Assembly (NCBI GenBank): GCA_947359465.1
Contig: OX375877.1
Coordinates: 68,116,698 to 68,180,697, forward strand
Direction: 5' to 3'
Length of the DNA: 64,000 bases
Source: Metellina segmentata
Taxonomy: Eukaryota > Arthropoda > Arachnida > Araneae > Tetragnathidae
Of the stretch, positions 1 through 11,562 are shown piece by piece. How positions within the stretch are numbered: the first letter of the stretch is position 1; every line of letters starts with the position of its first letter. Under the pieces are notes generated by a model that had not been told where the DNA came from, searched no databases, and saw only the letters and a list, made by a program, of their open reading frames with translations. The translations under genes were made by a program, and so were the position numbers.

Positions 1-492
1 CATCTATTGATGCGACATCGACAGCAAAACATCGATGTTGAAAATTATAACATCGATGTTGATAATACATATCGTCAACAAACCATCGATGTTTTTAAAA
101 TTCAGTGTATTTAAACTTGTTTCCCCATTTCTTAAAACTGGTTTAGCAACTAGTGATGGGACATCGGATCCAATACATCAAAGTTTTTTTATAAAACATC
201 AATGTTGTGAAAGCATTGACATCGATGTCGCATCCCTACTTTTCAGACCCTTCACACTTGGCCATTTTGGTCTAAAAGTATGTTCGATTTACTGAATTTA
301 AAAATTATGCTACTTGGTTAGTTTTTAAATTTTTAAAACGGTATTTTTTTCATTCAAAAATAAAACATCGACAACGTAAAAACATCGACTAGTATAACAT
401 CGATGTTACAAAAACATCGACTTCAATACATCGATGTTTTTTAAAAAAACATCGATGATTTGAAAACATGGACGTCGATGTCGCATCCCTAT
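1..492. mobile_element. MITE-like element rich in the palindromic motif ACATCGATGT
   Basis: The motif ACATCGATGT and one-base variants recur about a dozen times (for example near 29, 50, 81, 218, 397, 428, 449 and 474). The left end carries GATGCGACATCGAC near 9-22 and the right end the reverse complement GTCGATGTCGCATC near 474-487, so the segment has terminal inverted repeats. Another copy of the terminus lies at 217-237. There is no transposase frame. The structure resembles a non-autonomous hAT-like element with subterminal repeats; the superfamily is inferred. The true left end may lie outside the window. Confidence 0.5.
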
Positions 493-1002
493 TAGTGAGT
501 AGGGGGCGGGCCCCCTAGTATATAATAAATATTTAAACTTTTAAGAACATTTTAAAAATTTGCGAAGCAAACACTACAGTAAGAAATATGCAATATTTTT
601 CAGTGATATTTATTAACTTAACTTACCAATCTAAATACTGTACGTATACGTTACGTGCATCCATATTCAATGCACTTATCTCTACTATTATAAAAATAAA
701 TATTTGTTTTCTGTTTTTCGTTATTACCAGTGTACCGTCATGTAAGAATTAGACGGACAGCTGGTTTAAAATTAAACTACTTATTTAGATAAATTAAATA
801 TTTACATTTAAATTTACAAGATTAATTAAGGGCACAGCCATCGACCATCGATGTCCTGCCTGGAGCCAAAGTAACAATGGCAAACAGACGTCTGTCTCTC
901 GTCGAATCTAGTATCAGTCTATTTAAAATCCACGTTCGCTTGGTTCCGCAGCTGCCAGGGGGGTGAATTCCCAGCCCTGGCAAGAGATGTTTATGTCCTC
1001 CT
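493..1002. other. AT-rich stretch without a recognisable gene
   Basis: No coding frame stands out. Near 678 there is a CTCTACTATTATAAAA motif also found at 34231, where it opens a longer dispersed repeat. One further CATCGATGTC motif lies near 845, and a GC-richer patch runs from about 930 to 985. Confidence 0.5.
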
Positions 1003-1992
1003 GTTGTGTTGCAACAAGTTTTTTATTTCCAGTAACTTAACTTTGGAGTTCTTCTCTTATAAAGGGTTTCATTACATCCCCTTTTGCATATTTGTATTGT
1101 AAATGTATACTTTTAAATATTTGGAAGTACGGAAGAGATGCTTGGCCTGTAAAACCCTTAAAAATTATTAAGCTTTCATTTAAGTATTATATTGTGTTTT
1201 TCTATCCACTGTTTGCTTTACTTTCCTGTGGGATATGTTTTTAACCAGAGGCTTCCTCTGGTTCTTTTTTCGGCTCAAATGATTCCAAGTGCATTGCTAT
1301 GAAGGTGTCCTGTCTTCAGTCAGCCATTGTCCCTTTCTCGAAACGAAGCTTTTTTCGTTCCTCCCAACACCCCTTTGCAGCAGACCCATAAAACTATTCC
1401 CCCTCTCTGAAGGAATTCGGAAGAGGTAGGGTCAACGCTCAAGTTCATCGTCCGACAGCGGTCTGCGCCCGACCCCCCCCCCCCCCCAAATTGCGGGTGG
1501 ACTCCGGCCAGATGCAGAAACGAAGAAGTGATCAGCATCCCGGGGCCAATGACAAAATTTGCTTGTCGAAATGGAATCCATCCCAAAACTTCTGGAAGGA
1601 TGGTGGCAACAGGAGAGTGAGGTTCTATAAAAGGGGATACAACGAGGAAACGGGGCTTTTTTTCTCCTTGGAACGTGCGATTTTGGACGTTCTCCGTGGC
1701 GGTCTGCTAAAGGGGCCTTTTGCTGGAATTCCAAAAAGCTGACAAAATGCTTTCTAGTACATGGTAACTCTGCACCCAGAGCCATTTTTTTTATCCCTTC
1801 TACCTCTTTCTTCAATCTCTTTCGTTCCTGCCTCCTCTTATAGGAACATTAAAATATAATATTATAAATTTAAGGTAGATCAAATTATGTGTCACGCTGT
1901 TGATTTTTGTTAATTGGTTATGTCCGTGACCATATAATTATTGTAAAATTCATTATAATCTTAATACACTTATAAATAAATGTTCTATATTT
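1003..1992 (+). repeat. Left arm of a large inverted repeat (990 bp)
   Basis: This segment is the reverse complement of 2194-3175. Reading the arms side by side gives only a handful of differences, mostly C/T transitions (for example in the codons near 1083, 1167, 1530, 1754 and 1896), plus a poly-C tract at about 1472-1488 that is much longer here than in the right arm. Open frames of up to 127 codons occur on its minus strand and recur in the other arm. They match nothing I recognise and are probably not genes. Confidence 0.9.
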
Positions 1993-2193
1993 TAGATTTT
2001 TAAATCTTTTGATATTGGGCATTCCTTTTACTCGTCAACACAAACAACAGCATGTATCAGGTTTACCTGATTATTGTTTTAATCCTACAATGCATTGTGT
2101 AAACACTATTAATGATATTTCATTGGCCATTGAATCGCAACCTATGTAGCAATTGCTTCTTGCTACACAGCAAGGATAATTTTTTTTTTTTTG
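1993..2193. other. Spacer of the large inverted repeat
   Basis: About 200 bp of unique AT-rich sequence separates the arms and ends in a poly-T run at 2180-2191. No coding frame, RNA gene or terminal repeat is evident. Confidence 0.7.
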
Positions 2194-3175
2194 AAATATA
2201 GAACATTTATTTATAAGTGTATTAAGATTATAATGAATTTTACAATAATTATATGGTCACGGACATAACCAATTAACAAAAATCAACAGCGCGACACATA
2301 ATTTGATCTACCTTAAATTTATAATATTATATTTTAATGTTCCTATAAGAGGAGGCAGGAACGAAAGAGATTGAAGAAAGAGGTAGAAGGGATAAAAAAA
2401 ATGGCTCTGGGTGCAGAGTTACCATGTACTAAAAAGCATTTTGTCAGCTTTTTGGAATTCCAGCAAAAGGCCCCTTTAGCAGACCGCCACGGAGAACGTC
2501 CAAAATCGCACGTTCCAAGGAGAAAAAAAGCCCCGTTTCCTCGTTGTATCCCCTTTTATAGAACCTCACTCTCCTGTTGCCACCATCCTTCCAGAAGTTT
2601 TGGGATGGATTCCATTTCGACAAGCAAATTTTGTCATTGGCCCCGGGATGCTGATCGCTTCTTCGTTTCTGCATCTGGCCGGAGTCCACCCGCAATTTGG
2701 GGGGGTCGGGCGCAGACCGCTGTCGGACGATGAACTTGAGCGTTGACCCTACCTCTTCCGAATTCCTTCAGAGAGGGGGAATAGTTTTATGGGTCTGCTG
2801 CAAAGGGGTGTTGGGAGGAACGAAAAAAGCTTCGTTTCGAGAAAGGGACAATGGCTGACTGAAGACAGGACACCTTCATAGCAATGCACTTGGAATCATT
2901 TGAGCCGAAAAAAGAACCAGAGGAAGCCTCTGGTTAAAAACATATCCCACAGGAAAGTAAAGCAAACAGTGGATAGAAAAACACAATATAATACTTAAAT
3001 GAAAGCTTAATAATTTTTAGGGGTTTTACAGGCCAAGCATCTCTTCCGTACTTCCAAATATTTAAAAGTATACATTTACAATACAAATATGCAAAAGAGG
3101 ATGTAATGAAACCCTTTATAAGAGAAGAACTCCAAAGTTAAATTACTGGAAATAAAAAACTTATTTCGACACAAC
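2194..3175 (-). repeat. Right arm of the large inverted repeat (982 bp)
   Basis: Reverse complement of 1003-1992. The outer limit is where matching to GTTGTGT near 1003 fades, and the inner limit is at AAATATAGAACA. The poly-G tract at about 2699 is only six bases, against about sixteen C in the left arm. This length difference argues against a trivially duplicated read, although an assembly artefact cannot be excluded. Confidence 0.9.
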
Positions 3176-4130
3176 ACTCCACAGAACTCGAGACACCCCC
3201 ACACAGATGCGAAAACCGTTTGTAACCGACTTGGGTTCCTAACAGCAAATCTTCATCCCAGACATGGGATTAGGGAACCGACGGAAACTCCAGCTGTGTC
3301 GATGGATCAAACGGAACGCCACGTGTTAGAGAAAAAGGTCGGCTAGTACCATATGGTACACCAGGAATCTACGGCACTTACAATAATGGGATATGGCGCA
3401 CAAGTAGTCCGAATTTTTGCTATTTTTAGGTCGCGGCGAATTTTAAAGTGTCTGGAAATGTCCGAAAACAGACAGATGTCCACCTGTTGTGCTTAGGGAG
3501 AAAGAGAATTGAGGGGTGGGTGGGTAGGTGACGCCAGCGTTGATTCAACGCAAAAGAGAAATAGGGAAAAGGGGAAGGAAGTAAAGGCGTAAATTCCAGG
3601 CCCTCTCCGGGTTCACAGATACTTTTTTTTTCTTCGGCTCCCGTCCTCAACAAATGGTATAACAATTACTATTTTTCAACAACAAAAAAATTATAAACTC
3701 ATTGAAAAGATTAAAAAAAAAACGACCATATAACCGATAACCAGGAAATAAAAATGACTACATAAGTGGTACGCTTTAACACAAGTTGCCTATTAAGTTA
3801 GACGGGACTTCAGAAAACTGACCCTATAAGCATGGTGACCTTATAAGAGGGTGGCCATATTGCCGGTACTCTCCTGACTCTGTATATAAAAAAAACATCG
3901 CTATTAACATAAATCTAAACTAACTTAAAATTATATTTTAAGTCTCATTACTATTTAAAGCTATAAGGCATGTTTAAAATACCATCAGATTAACTGAAAA
4001 CACTATTTTAAGTTTTTACTTCCAGCCAGGAAAAAGTAATAATACTTGGCAACCGCCTATTTTCTCCTTGGCGACGAAAAATAGCATCTAGCTCAAGATC
4101 TACTTTAACTAGCTATTTACCCCAATTCCA
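3176..4130. other. Non-coding stretch with a fragment of a dispersed repeat
   Basis: Positions about 3370-3450 (ACTTACAATAATGGGATATG, then GGTCGCGGCGAATTTTA) match the start of the longer dispersed repeat at 34225. A minus-strand frame at 3426-3665 has no recognisable features. The rest is AT-rich without visible genes. Confidence 0.5.
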
Positions 4131-4449
4131 CATTGTGGTGAAAATCCCGCAAATATAAATTTTAAACTTATTTCTTTCGCACTTTTTAAATTAAAATTCG
4201 AAAATCGCACCCTCTCAAGATATTTGACGTACCTAAATGAATTTTGCAATCGACACGAAAAGAAATTGTTACATTTTATTGTTTTTATTGTTTTATTTTA
4301 CCCATTGTGGTGAAAATCACGCAAATATAAATTTTAAACTTATTTCTTTCGCACTTTTTAAATTAAAATTCGAAAATCGCACCCTCTCAAGATATTTGAC
4401 ATACCTAAATGAATTTTGCAATCGACACGAAGAGAAATTGTTACATTTT
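4131..4449 (+). repeat. Two-copy tandem duplication, period 172 bp
   Basis: About 147 bp beginning CATTGTGGTGAAAATC at 4131 is repeated almost exactly from 4303. The copies are separated by about 25 bp of T-rich sequence. They differ at only a few positions (CCCGC versus CACGC, GACGTACC versus GACATACC). The short frame through it is incidental. Confidence 0.9.
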
Positions 4450-5290
4450 AAAATTAAGTTCTAAAATTCTATTATTTTTTTATTCTACGATACAGGCAAG
4501 AAAGCATTCAATAAGAAGTGCAAATACAAAAGAACTCAACTAAGCAATCAATGCAAACACAAAAGAAAGCAGTAACAGTGAGAAGAAAAAACGCGAAGAG
4601 CTGGTGATTACTTAAAGACTTAGATCGCTATTTTCTTCGGAATTTTTAACACGTTCTCTCCTAAGCCGTTTAAATGTCATAGTCAGGTCATGTGTACTGA
4701 AAACGTACCAAGTGTAGTTTGATAAATATATAAAACACCTGGTTTTTCTTGTTTTTTGAGCTGGAAACTTATTTATTAAAAATGCAAATATTCAAACTAT
4801 AAACTTCGCAAAATAAATCTTTTTTTTTTAATATTAAAAATGTTTATTTGTTTCTCCTCAGCAAAATAACCTATTACAAAGAACAAAAAATATAATCCAA
4901 GGAATGCAAGAAAAAGGACATTCACTAATGCAGTTGGATAAGGGATAAAAAAACAACACTTTCTTATTGAATTAAAATCCTTAACATACGTTAACATCCG
5001 AGAAAGTTTTAAAAATCTATTTGCAGCGAAATTATAACATACATTCTTTTAAAAGATTAAAAAAAGAAATTAACAGTTTTTGGTGCTATATCTGTGGCCT
5101 TTCAAATGAATATTTGAAACGAAAGGGGGTGAATTAATTTTATTATAATTGTTATGAAGATGGTATGGTATTTTTAATTTACGTCACATTGGAGCAACAT
5201 AACAGGCTGTTTTTATGACGGAATTTAGATTCTAAGATATGATTAATGATTCTTAAAATTAAATATCTCAAAAGTTTATTCTGTATTTCT
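4450..5290. other. AT-rich stretch with one SINE scrap
   Basis: No gene is visible. Around 5180-5230 a minus-strand fragment of the common SINE body can be read (TTTACGTCACATTGGAGCAA and following). Confidence 0.45.
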
Positions 5291-5294
5291 TTAA

Positions 5295-6219
5295 GGTATC
5301 TGCATAACTTTTTTAAAACAAATGCTATTCAGAAGCAATTTAAAATTATTTGTGTTCGAAATTAATTTTACACTATCGATAGTTAAAATATAAAAAATAT
5401 ATTTAACAAAAAATAAAATTTTGTGTGTAAATTTAAAGGGTTTTTTTTTTGAAATTTTTAAAAATGATACAGGGCATGCAATTTAAATTAGCAGCAAAAT
5501 AACATGATCAGAGTAAACTTCATGATGTTATCTAGTGCATCTTCTAGAAGTAGAAATATATTTTTAAAAATAAAGGTTTTATGCCTCATTGAAAAATTGT
5601 TAAAGGATTTTTTTATCATTTTGCAACATTGATATTCAAATGCAAATTCATTGATAAGAAAAAATAAAGATATCAATTTGATTCTAGAGCATGCTCTAGC
5701 AAACACTATTTCGAATGTGCATAAAAAATTTTGTAAATATACATCACTAACGTTTTTAGTTATTATTTCTGAAATTCAATGGTTATGCCTAAAATCTAAT
5801 TCTGAGAAAAATGCTTGTAAACAAAATTCAAGAGTTTAGATAATGCGAAATTCTTGTAACAAATAAGTGAATTTAATTTTAAAATTGTAGGGGCCAATTT
5901 ATCGAAACATAATAATTATATGTTTTAGTTACTATATCTTACTATAATATATAGTATATAGTTACTATAACAGATAAAAGGTAGAAATTGTGGTAAAAAT
6001 AGAATATTCTTATTATTAGTACCGGATTCGTTATTCTACTTCCGGTATAATTAACAAATTCGTTCAAATTTTAAATTGACCTAACTTTTTTTTTCTATTA
6101 GTCGCACATTGAAAGTTTAAGCTGTTTTAGAAGCACAAAAGTACAGGGAATTTGTTAGTAGAATAAAAAAAAATTGCAAATTTTCGCCAAAATTGGCTTT
6201 TTTAACGTATGCAGATACC
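5295..6219. mobile_element. TTAA-flanked non-autonomous DNA element, 925 bp
   Basis: The element is bounded by TTAA at 5291-5294 and at 6220-6223. Its inverted termini read GGTATCTGCATA on the left and TATGCAGATACC on the right. The match continues imperfectly into a T/A-rich subterminal stretch. The interior is very AT-rich, contains the 16-bp palindrome CTAGAGCATGCTCTAG near 5684, and has no transposase frame. TTAA target duplications are known for piggyBac and Sola superfamilies; the assignment here is open. Confidence 0.65.
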
Positions 6220-6300
6220 TTAAGTGTCCGCTTATACTACTGAAGTTGTAGAAATTTATCACGCACTTCAGTAAATAAGTTCTAATATCCAACTTACATT

Positions 6301-7015
6301 CGCCGACTAACAGGTCTGGTGGCTAAGGTGTTAACCTCTAGATCGGAAGGTTCCTGGTTCGAATCCAGTTCAGTGCATGGATGTTTGTAAGCGTATGGTG
6401 TAGAGGCGGCTGGTGAACCTTAAATCTTTCGTGGCCGAATGTCCTCACGTTGGGTTGGTGTGGAAGTTTGGAGAGTGGGGTGCCAGCTCGGGTGTTGCGT
6501 CGTCATTTGACCGTGTTTTAAAATTACGTGGTGTTGTCCTCGTATCATTCTCTTAGGGGATTCATCGCGGTAGCTCAGTCAGTAGAGCGTCGGGCTCGCA
6601 TCGGAAGGGTTGTGGGTTCTGTCCTCAGCGGAGCCTGCAATTCTGATGGTTGCGAGATCGGCGCTTAGACCTGGCTAAAGACCGTCGTTATCGCTAATGG
6701 TGGCTGGGGAACGTTAAATAGGTCGTGGTCACAAAGTCCCACGTATTCCCATACCAAATCAATACCTCTGGGGGTACCTGATCAAGGGGTTATCGGCCTC
6801 TGATTGGGATCTAAATTACGATATGTGTGAGTGAATGGATGTGTGAAAGGGACCTTCCTGTAAAACGGATGTGTCATGTATGAAGTCCAACCCTCCGAGG
6901 CAATGGCACCTACAATTGGGCCATATATGGCCCGCACGACAACAACAACATTCATCGCGGACCGTCGCCAATAGCCCGCTGTGTTGCTTTGGTACGACGT
7001 TAATTAAAAATTACC
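6301..7015 (+). mobile_element. SINE-A copy (tRNA-derived), interrupted by SINE-B
   Basis: The head at 6301-6366 looks like a tRNA promoter region: an A-box-like TGGCTAAGGTG and a perfect B box GGTTCGAATCC at 6356-6366. A conserved body follows, ending CGTACGAC-like near 7000 and in A-rich sequence. The copy is split at 6560 by the SINE-B insertion (6571-6949), and its 3' part resumes at 6950. SINEs of this type are transcribed by RNA polymerase III and mobilised by LINE enzymes. Confidence 0.85.
6571..6949 (+). mobile_element. SINE-B (tRNA-derived) inserted in SINE-A with 11-bp target duplication
   Basis: The sequence ATTCATCGCGG occurs at 6560-6570 and again at 6950-6960, flanking the insert. 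The head contains TAGCTCAGTCAGTAGAGC (A-box region) and GGGTTCTGTCC (B-box-like). The tail is (AAC)n at about 6938-6949. The 5' two thirds match the copies at 52680 and 55061, but the 3' part from about 6880 differs from both, so this is a distinct subfamily. Confidence 0.9.
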
Positions 7016-7081
7016 AATTATCACCTTTTAGTATTCAAGACATGGCAGATAGTTATTTAACTCAATAGTTATTTAACTTAT

Positions 7082-7375
7082 TAAAGTCGCACTGGAGCAA
7101 CACAACGGGCTAAGGGGACGGTCCGGGACCATCCCTCGAAGGGAAAGATCCGACACCATCACGGTCAGATGATGAGGTCACACCTGAGCTGGTACCCCAC
7201 TCTCGAAACTTCCACACCAACTCAACGTGAGGACTTTCGGCAAAGATAGATTTCATTTGCACCAGCCGCCTCTACACCATACGCTTACGAACATCTATGC
7301 CCTGACCCGGATTCGAACCAGGAACCTTCCGATCTAGATACTAACACCTTAACCACCAGACCGGTTGGTCGGCCG
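7082..7375 (-). mobile_element. SINE-A copy
   Basis: The body begins at GTCGCACTGGAGCAACACAA on the plus strand and runs to the tRNA-like head at about 7310-7375. There the B box reads GGATTCGAACC on the plus strand (reverse complement GGTTCGAATCC) and the A box lies in the TTAACCACCAGACCGGTTGG region. Nearly full length. Confidence 0.85.
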
Positions 7376-7929
7376 TTTCGGTGCCGGAACGTAAATCAAG
7401 ATTTGTCAAGAAAAGAGGTTTCAGACGAACGTTGTTTATGTTGCGTGAAAACAGCAGAACCAAAATCCTCAATGTAATTTGTAATATTCTATCGTTCAAA
7501 TTAGCGATGCTCGTTGAACAGGACTATTTAGAGGTGGAAAAGTCAAATAAAATCATTTGTTCTAATTAGTTGACTCCGATTATAAAAACTTTGTAGTGTT
7601 AAATTTACTATATATTGTATAAAGCACCTTCGTATCATCCTTATTTGTTTTTATTGTACTCTGGTCCAAATCTGTTACTCACATTTTGTAAAAAGTTACA
7701 TCTCTAGTTATAAAAAAAGCTATAAAACCTAAATTATTCAATTTTTTCCTTTTCACCTAATTGAAAGAATGACATGAAAAATGAGATACAAATTTAAAAA
7801 ACATAATTTTTACTATTGACTGCTTTGTAAACTGAAATTTTGTTGCGACTAATACACGATCTATGAAGGCAAGCAGAATAATCGAGCTCAACTTAGATGA
7901 CCACAAACTTAAAAATGCAGCATTTCTTT
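7376..7929. other. AT-rich stretch without a recognisable gene
   Basis: A short plus-strand frame (7381-7569) has no supporting features. Nothing else is seen. Confidence 0.5.
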
Positions 7930-8022
7930 CCACACTCGTGTCCTCGTATCTCTCCCATCGGTGGTTGATCCCGAACCGTCACCAATAGCCCATTGTGTTT
8001 CTCCAGTGCGACGTTAATTAAA
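7930..8022 (+). mobile_element. SINE-A 3' fragment
   Basis: Matches the last about 90 bp of the SINE-A body (ATCCCGAACCGTCACCAATA, then CGACGTTAATTAAA), without a head. Confidence 0.7.
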
Positions 8023-8034
8023 TGCCTACTTACC

Positions 8035-8327
8035 ATACTAGTGTCCTGATGTACGAAAATATAATTGGTTTCTTTCCAATGGCAGAGAATAAGACAGACG
8101 TTACACAAACAGAGCAGGAACTGTGTACAATAACTTTTGAGAATCCAATATCTCATACAAAGCCCGAAGCAATAGTCTCTTGTGAAGGGGAACCCAGTGA
8201 GAGGACCATCATAGCCCCTAAAGGAGGACAGCACAATTCTACGACCATGACTTACCCGGGATTCGAACCCAGACCCATCAGCTTGGCAGGCGGGTGCACT
8301 AACTACTGTGCCGACTGGGCGTCAAAA
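8035..8327 (-). mobile_element. SINE with tRNA-Gly-like head (SINE-C)
   Basis: On the minus strand the head at 8327-8255 begins GCCCAGTCGGCACAGTAGTT, contains CGCCTGCCAAG (consistent with a GCC anticodon loop) and has a perfect B box GGGTTCGAATCCC. It resembles a tRNA-Gly(GCC) but its acceptor stem does not close properly, so it is a derived element rather than a functional tRNA. The body continues to about 8035. Only one copy is seen in this window. Confidence 0.6.
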
Positions 8328-9004
8328 AAAAAAGTAAAATATAATTGTACTTCCAAATTTCGATTAAAACAGAAATCCTTTATTTTGTTAACAGAAATTT
8401 GCAGCCCGTAAAAGAAATGCAATTTCCACTTCCAATAATTTATGCAAAATATTAATTTTGCTGACAAAAATTTTGAAAATCGTTTTTATGGTGACCTGGA
8501 AGCTTATATAAAAAGCCAAAATAATAATGCATCATCCATTATTAGTTAAAACACGAAAACATGCAAAGCAATAAATCAAAAAGGACGTTTTTAAAATGAT
8601 CGTTAAAAAGTTGAAAATACCATAAAACATAAAAATTGCCCCAACATAGATACCAAAATGAGCTTATATTTTTAAAATAAACTGCAAACATGTAATAATT
8701 ATTATAATATATATAGTCGATGTGCGATATATTATGGAGCGATACAACGTCGGGAACCCGTGACTCTACTAAAAATAATGCGGCTCTGAAATGTTTAATA
8801 AATATCTGCTGTGGCCACCACAGAACCAACATTTATCCCAAAAAAACCCATAATGCGCCGGTTATTAATAAGAAACAATGTTTAAAAAATAGAAGGACCA
8901 TAACCCACATGGAAATGAAAACAAGTTTATTCTACGATGAACTACATTAAACGCAAACATAGAAGCAGTCTAACTGATGGCAAGTTAAAAATGGTAATGG
9001 TGAC
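8328..9004. other. AT-rich stretch without a recognisable gene
   Basis: Overlapping short frames occur on both strands (8542-8950) without motifs. Nothing else is seen. Confidence 0.45.
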
Positions 9005-9335
9005 TTAGTTAACGTCGTACTAGAGCAACACAACGGGCTATTGACGACGGTCAGGGATCAATCCCTTAAGTGAAAGATCCGAGGACAACACCTCGTTATT
9101 TTGAACCACGGTCAGATAACGAAGCAACACCTGAGCTGGCACCCCACTCTCCAAACTTCCACACCAACCCAACGTGAGGACTTTCGGCCACGACAGATTT
9201 AAGGTGCACCAGCAGGGGCTCTACACCATACGCTTACAAACATCCATGCCCGGAACAGGATTCGAACCAGGAACCTTCCGATCCAGAGGCTAACAACTTA
9301 ACCACTATACCGATTGGTCGGATGGCAAGTTTAAA
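9005..9335 (-). mobile_element. SINE-A full-length copy
   Basis: Begins TTAACGTCGTACTAGAGCAA and ends in the tRNA-like head at about 9265-9335 (B box GATTCGAACC on the plus strand). One of the better preserved copies of the family in this window. Confidence 0.9.
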
Positions 9336-10639
9336 AGTTTAAAAGCAGTTCTTCCTAAACTCCTAAAATGCACGAAGTACACTCGAAATTTGTCTAAATT
9401 GGCAGAAGTCCAAAAATCGCATTGGATGTGAACTGAATCTATATATATTAAAGGGTGTGGGTGTATGTGTGTATATTCTCCTTACAAATGTACACCGTTT
9501 GACCAATCCACACCAAATTTGGTACACTTATGCTTTAGTACACTGCGGTAAACAGGCTATTTCTTTCTAGTCTTCAGACCAATCTGTAGCCATGAAAATT
9601 GGCACGCAGGTAGTCCTAAAAGTGCCCCTCGTAGCCCCAATTTTAAAACCCAAAGTTTATTTTCCTGCAACAATAGAACATGGATAAGGAAACACGTTCT
9701 ACAGAGTTTGTGTATTTGAGTTAATACAGGGAAATGTCGCAGTCATATTTTAGCTATCGCGGTATTCAGCTAGTATTGAATACAATATATTGAAAATTTT
9801 GCCATACTTTGTTGTATTTACATTACAAAAAGATGTTATTGTGCCCACAAAAACATTAACTATTATAAATAAACATGAGCATTTTTTTAAACTTGTATTT
9901 GTATGTAAATACTGAAATAATTAAAACATACATCGAATTAAAATTGCGGCTCCCTAAATTTTAATTTTTGTACGTGTTTTTTTAAATGACTCTTCATTTC
10001 CGAAAGGTTCCCGACCCCTGACGTAGGGTTACTGCACTTTTCTTAAGACTAATCTCATGAATTACACCTTCAGACAATAGACGATAGATCGAGTTATTTT
10101 ATTATCAACGCGACAGGGGATTACTCTTTCAGCCAAAAGCACTCACAAATAAAAACAAGAATCAACACAAAAAATACATTCAATAATAAAACAACCAGCA
10201 AGTACAAAAAGCTAGTGAAGTTACAAAGGTGGTCAAAAATCCCCTTTGCCTTCTAGCAACTTATACTGAAAGTTGTTTCGGTAAGACCTACACAGGTTAG
10301 TTAATGTGCTGCATCCATTTATGAACCAAAGAACTACAAAGAAAGCTAAATGGTTATTAGAATTTTAAAGCTAATAGCCCATATTCCAAGTTCGTCCGAA
10401 TTGTGCACTAATGGTTACAACACACCTATTGACCTGTGAAAATCGAAACAATATCCTCAGGTTTAATATATACACCAATTTATAAACCAATATACGTAGA
10501 TATGTCGTTTTAGACTTACCCTGTAATGCTTCACGACCGTGATACTGGAGATCAGGTAACCGCCGCAAGAAATCACCAAAGTTATAAATCCATACTTGAG
10601 GACCTGTATAAAACTGGATGCTCCAATCATTTTGCCCAC
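9336..10639. other. AT-rich stretch with a dispersed-repeat fragment
   Basis: Near 9430-9670 the sequence (a TATATATATT run, then TTGGCACGCAGGTAGTCC at 9598) matches the family at 34225 and 16800. The remainder shows no genes. Confidence 0.45.
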
Positions 10640-10945
10640 TCTTGTTTCACTTAGAAGTTTTGTTAATTACTGAGATACCTTCCAACTGTTCTTCAATCCT
10701 TAAGTCCACTAGAAGTAGCAGCAGATAGGTTTCTCTTCAATTACGCCACTCAAAAAATACACAAGCACTTTGAATAGTATTCTACCACCCCAACGTTTTA
10801 TATTTACAGTACCATTGAATTGTATAAAAATTAAGAAATCCACTTGTCACGAAGATGTTTATCATTTAACGCCCCTCCGGTATTCTGTCGTATTTACAAA
10901 CAGTACAAGTTTAGAAGAGTTTTGAAACTCAAGCTCAGTGGGATT
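10640..10945 (+). repeat. Diverged dispersed repeat, paired with 33100-33430
   Basis: From TATTCTACCACCCCAACGTT (about 10778) through TTTGAAACTCAAGCTCAG (about 10920) the sequence aligns with 33257-33420. Weaker matching extends upstream on both sides. The family is unknown. Confidence 0.6.
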
Positions 10946-10964
10946 CACTGTAATTGTAATTTTT

Positions 10965-11283
10965 TTAGTTAACGTCGTACTAGAGCAACACAACGGGCTA
11001 TTGACGACGGTCCGGGATCAGTCCCTTAAGGGAAAGATCAGAGGATAACACTTCGTAATTTTGAACCACGGTCAGATGACGAAGCAACACCTGAGCTGGC
11101 ACCCCACTCTCCAAACTTCCACACCAACCCAACGTGAGGACTTTCTGCCACGACAGATTTAAGGTGAACCAGCCGCCTCTACACCATACGCTTACAAACA
11201 TCCATTCCCGGACCCGGATTCGAACCAGGAACCTTCCTATCTAGAGGCTAACTCCTTAAACACTATACCGGTTTGTCGGCAGT
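10965..11283 (-). mobile_element. SINE-A full-length copy
   Basis: Starts TTAGTTAACGTCGTACTAG and ends in the tRNA-like head at about 11210-11283, with plus-strand GGATTCGAACCAGG. The 67-codon frame inside it is a by-product of the repeat. Confidence 0.9.
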
Positions 11284-11399
11284 GGGATTCATCACTGCGC
11301 TAATAGCATGTGGGGTAAAAGCAAGACAGGTTCTATTCCTATACACTGGGTGTATTTTTCTCTTCCCTGTTTGTAAAACTTTCGTTGTGTGTATGATCA

Positions 11400-11548
11400 C
11401 TAGTTTTTAAGCTCAGGTCTTGCTTCGTCATCTTACCGTGGTTCAAAATTACGAGGTGTTGTCCTCGAATCTTTCCCTTAAGAGACTGATCCCGGACCGT
11501 CGTCAATAGCAAGTTTTGTTGCTCTCGTACGACGTTAACTCAAATTAC
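11400..11548 (+). mobile_element. SINE-A 3' fragment
   Basis: Begins GCTCAGGTCTTGCTTCGTCA and ends at CGTACGACGTTAAC. The head and 5' body are missing. Confidence 0.75.
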
Positions 11549-11562
11549 CATTACCACTAGTT

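Noticed and set aside
1432..2733. Frames of 120-127 codons present in both arms of the palindrome, as a duplicated gene.
   Set aside because: No domain or codon bias supports coding. The two frames are the same repeat sequence read from inverted arms, and similar frames exist on the opposite strand.
8255..8327. Functional tRNA-Gly gene on the minus strand.
   Set aside because: The B box and anticodon region are tRNA-like, but the acceptor stem does not pair and a SINE body follows.
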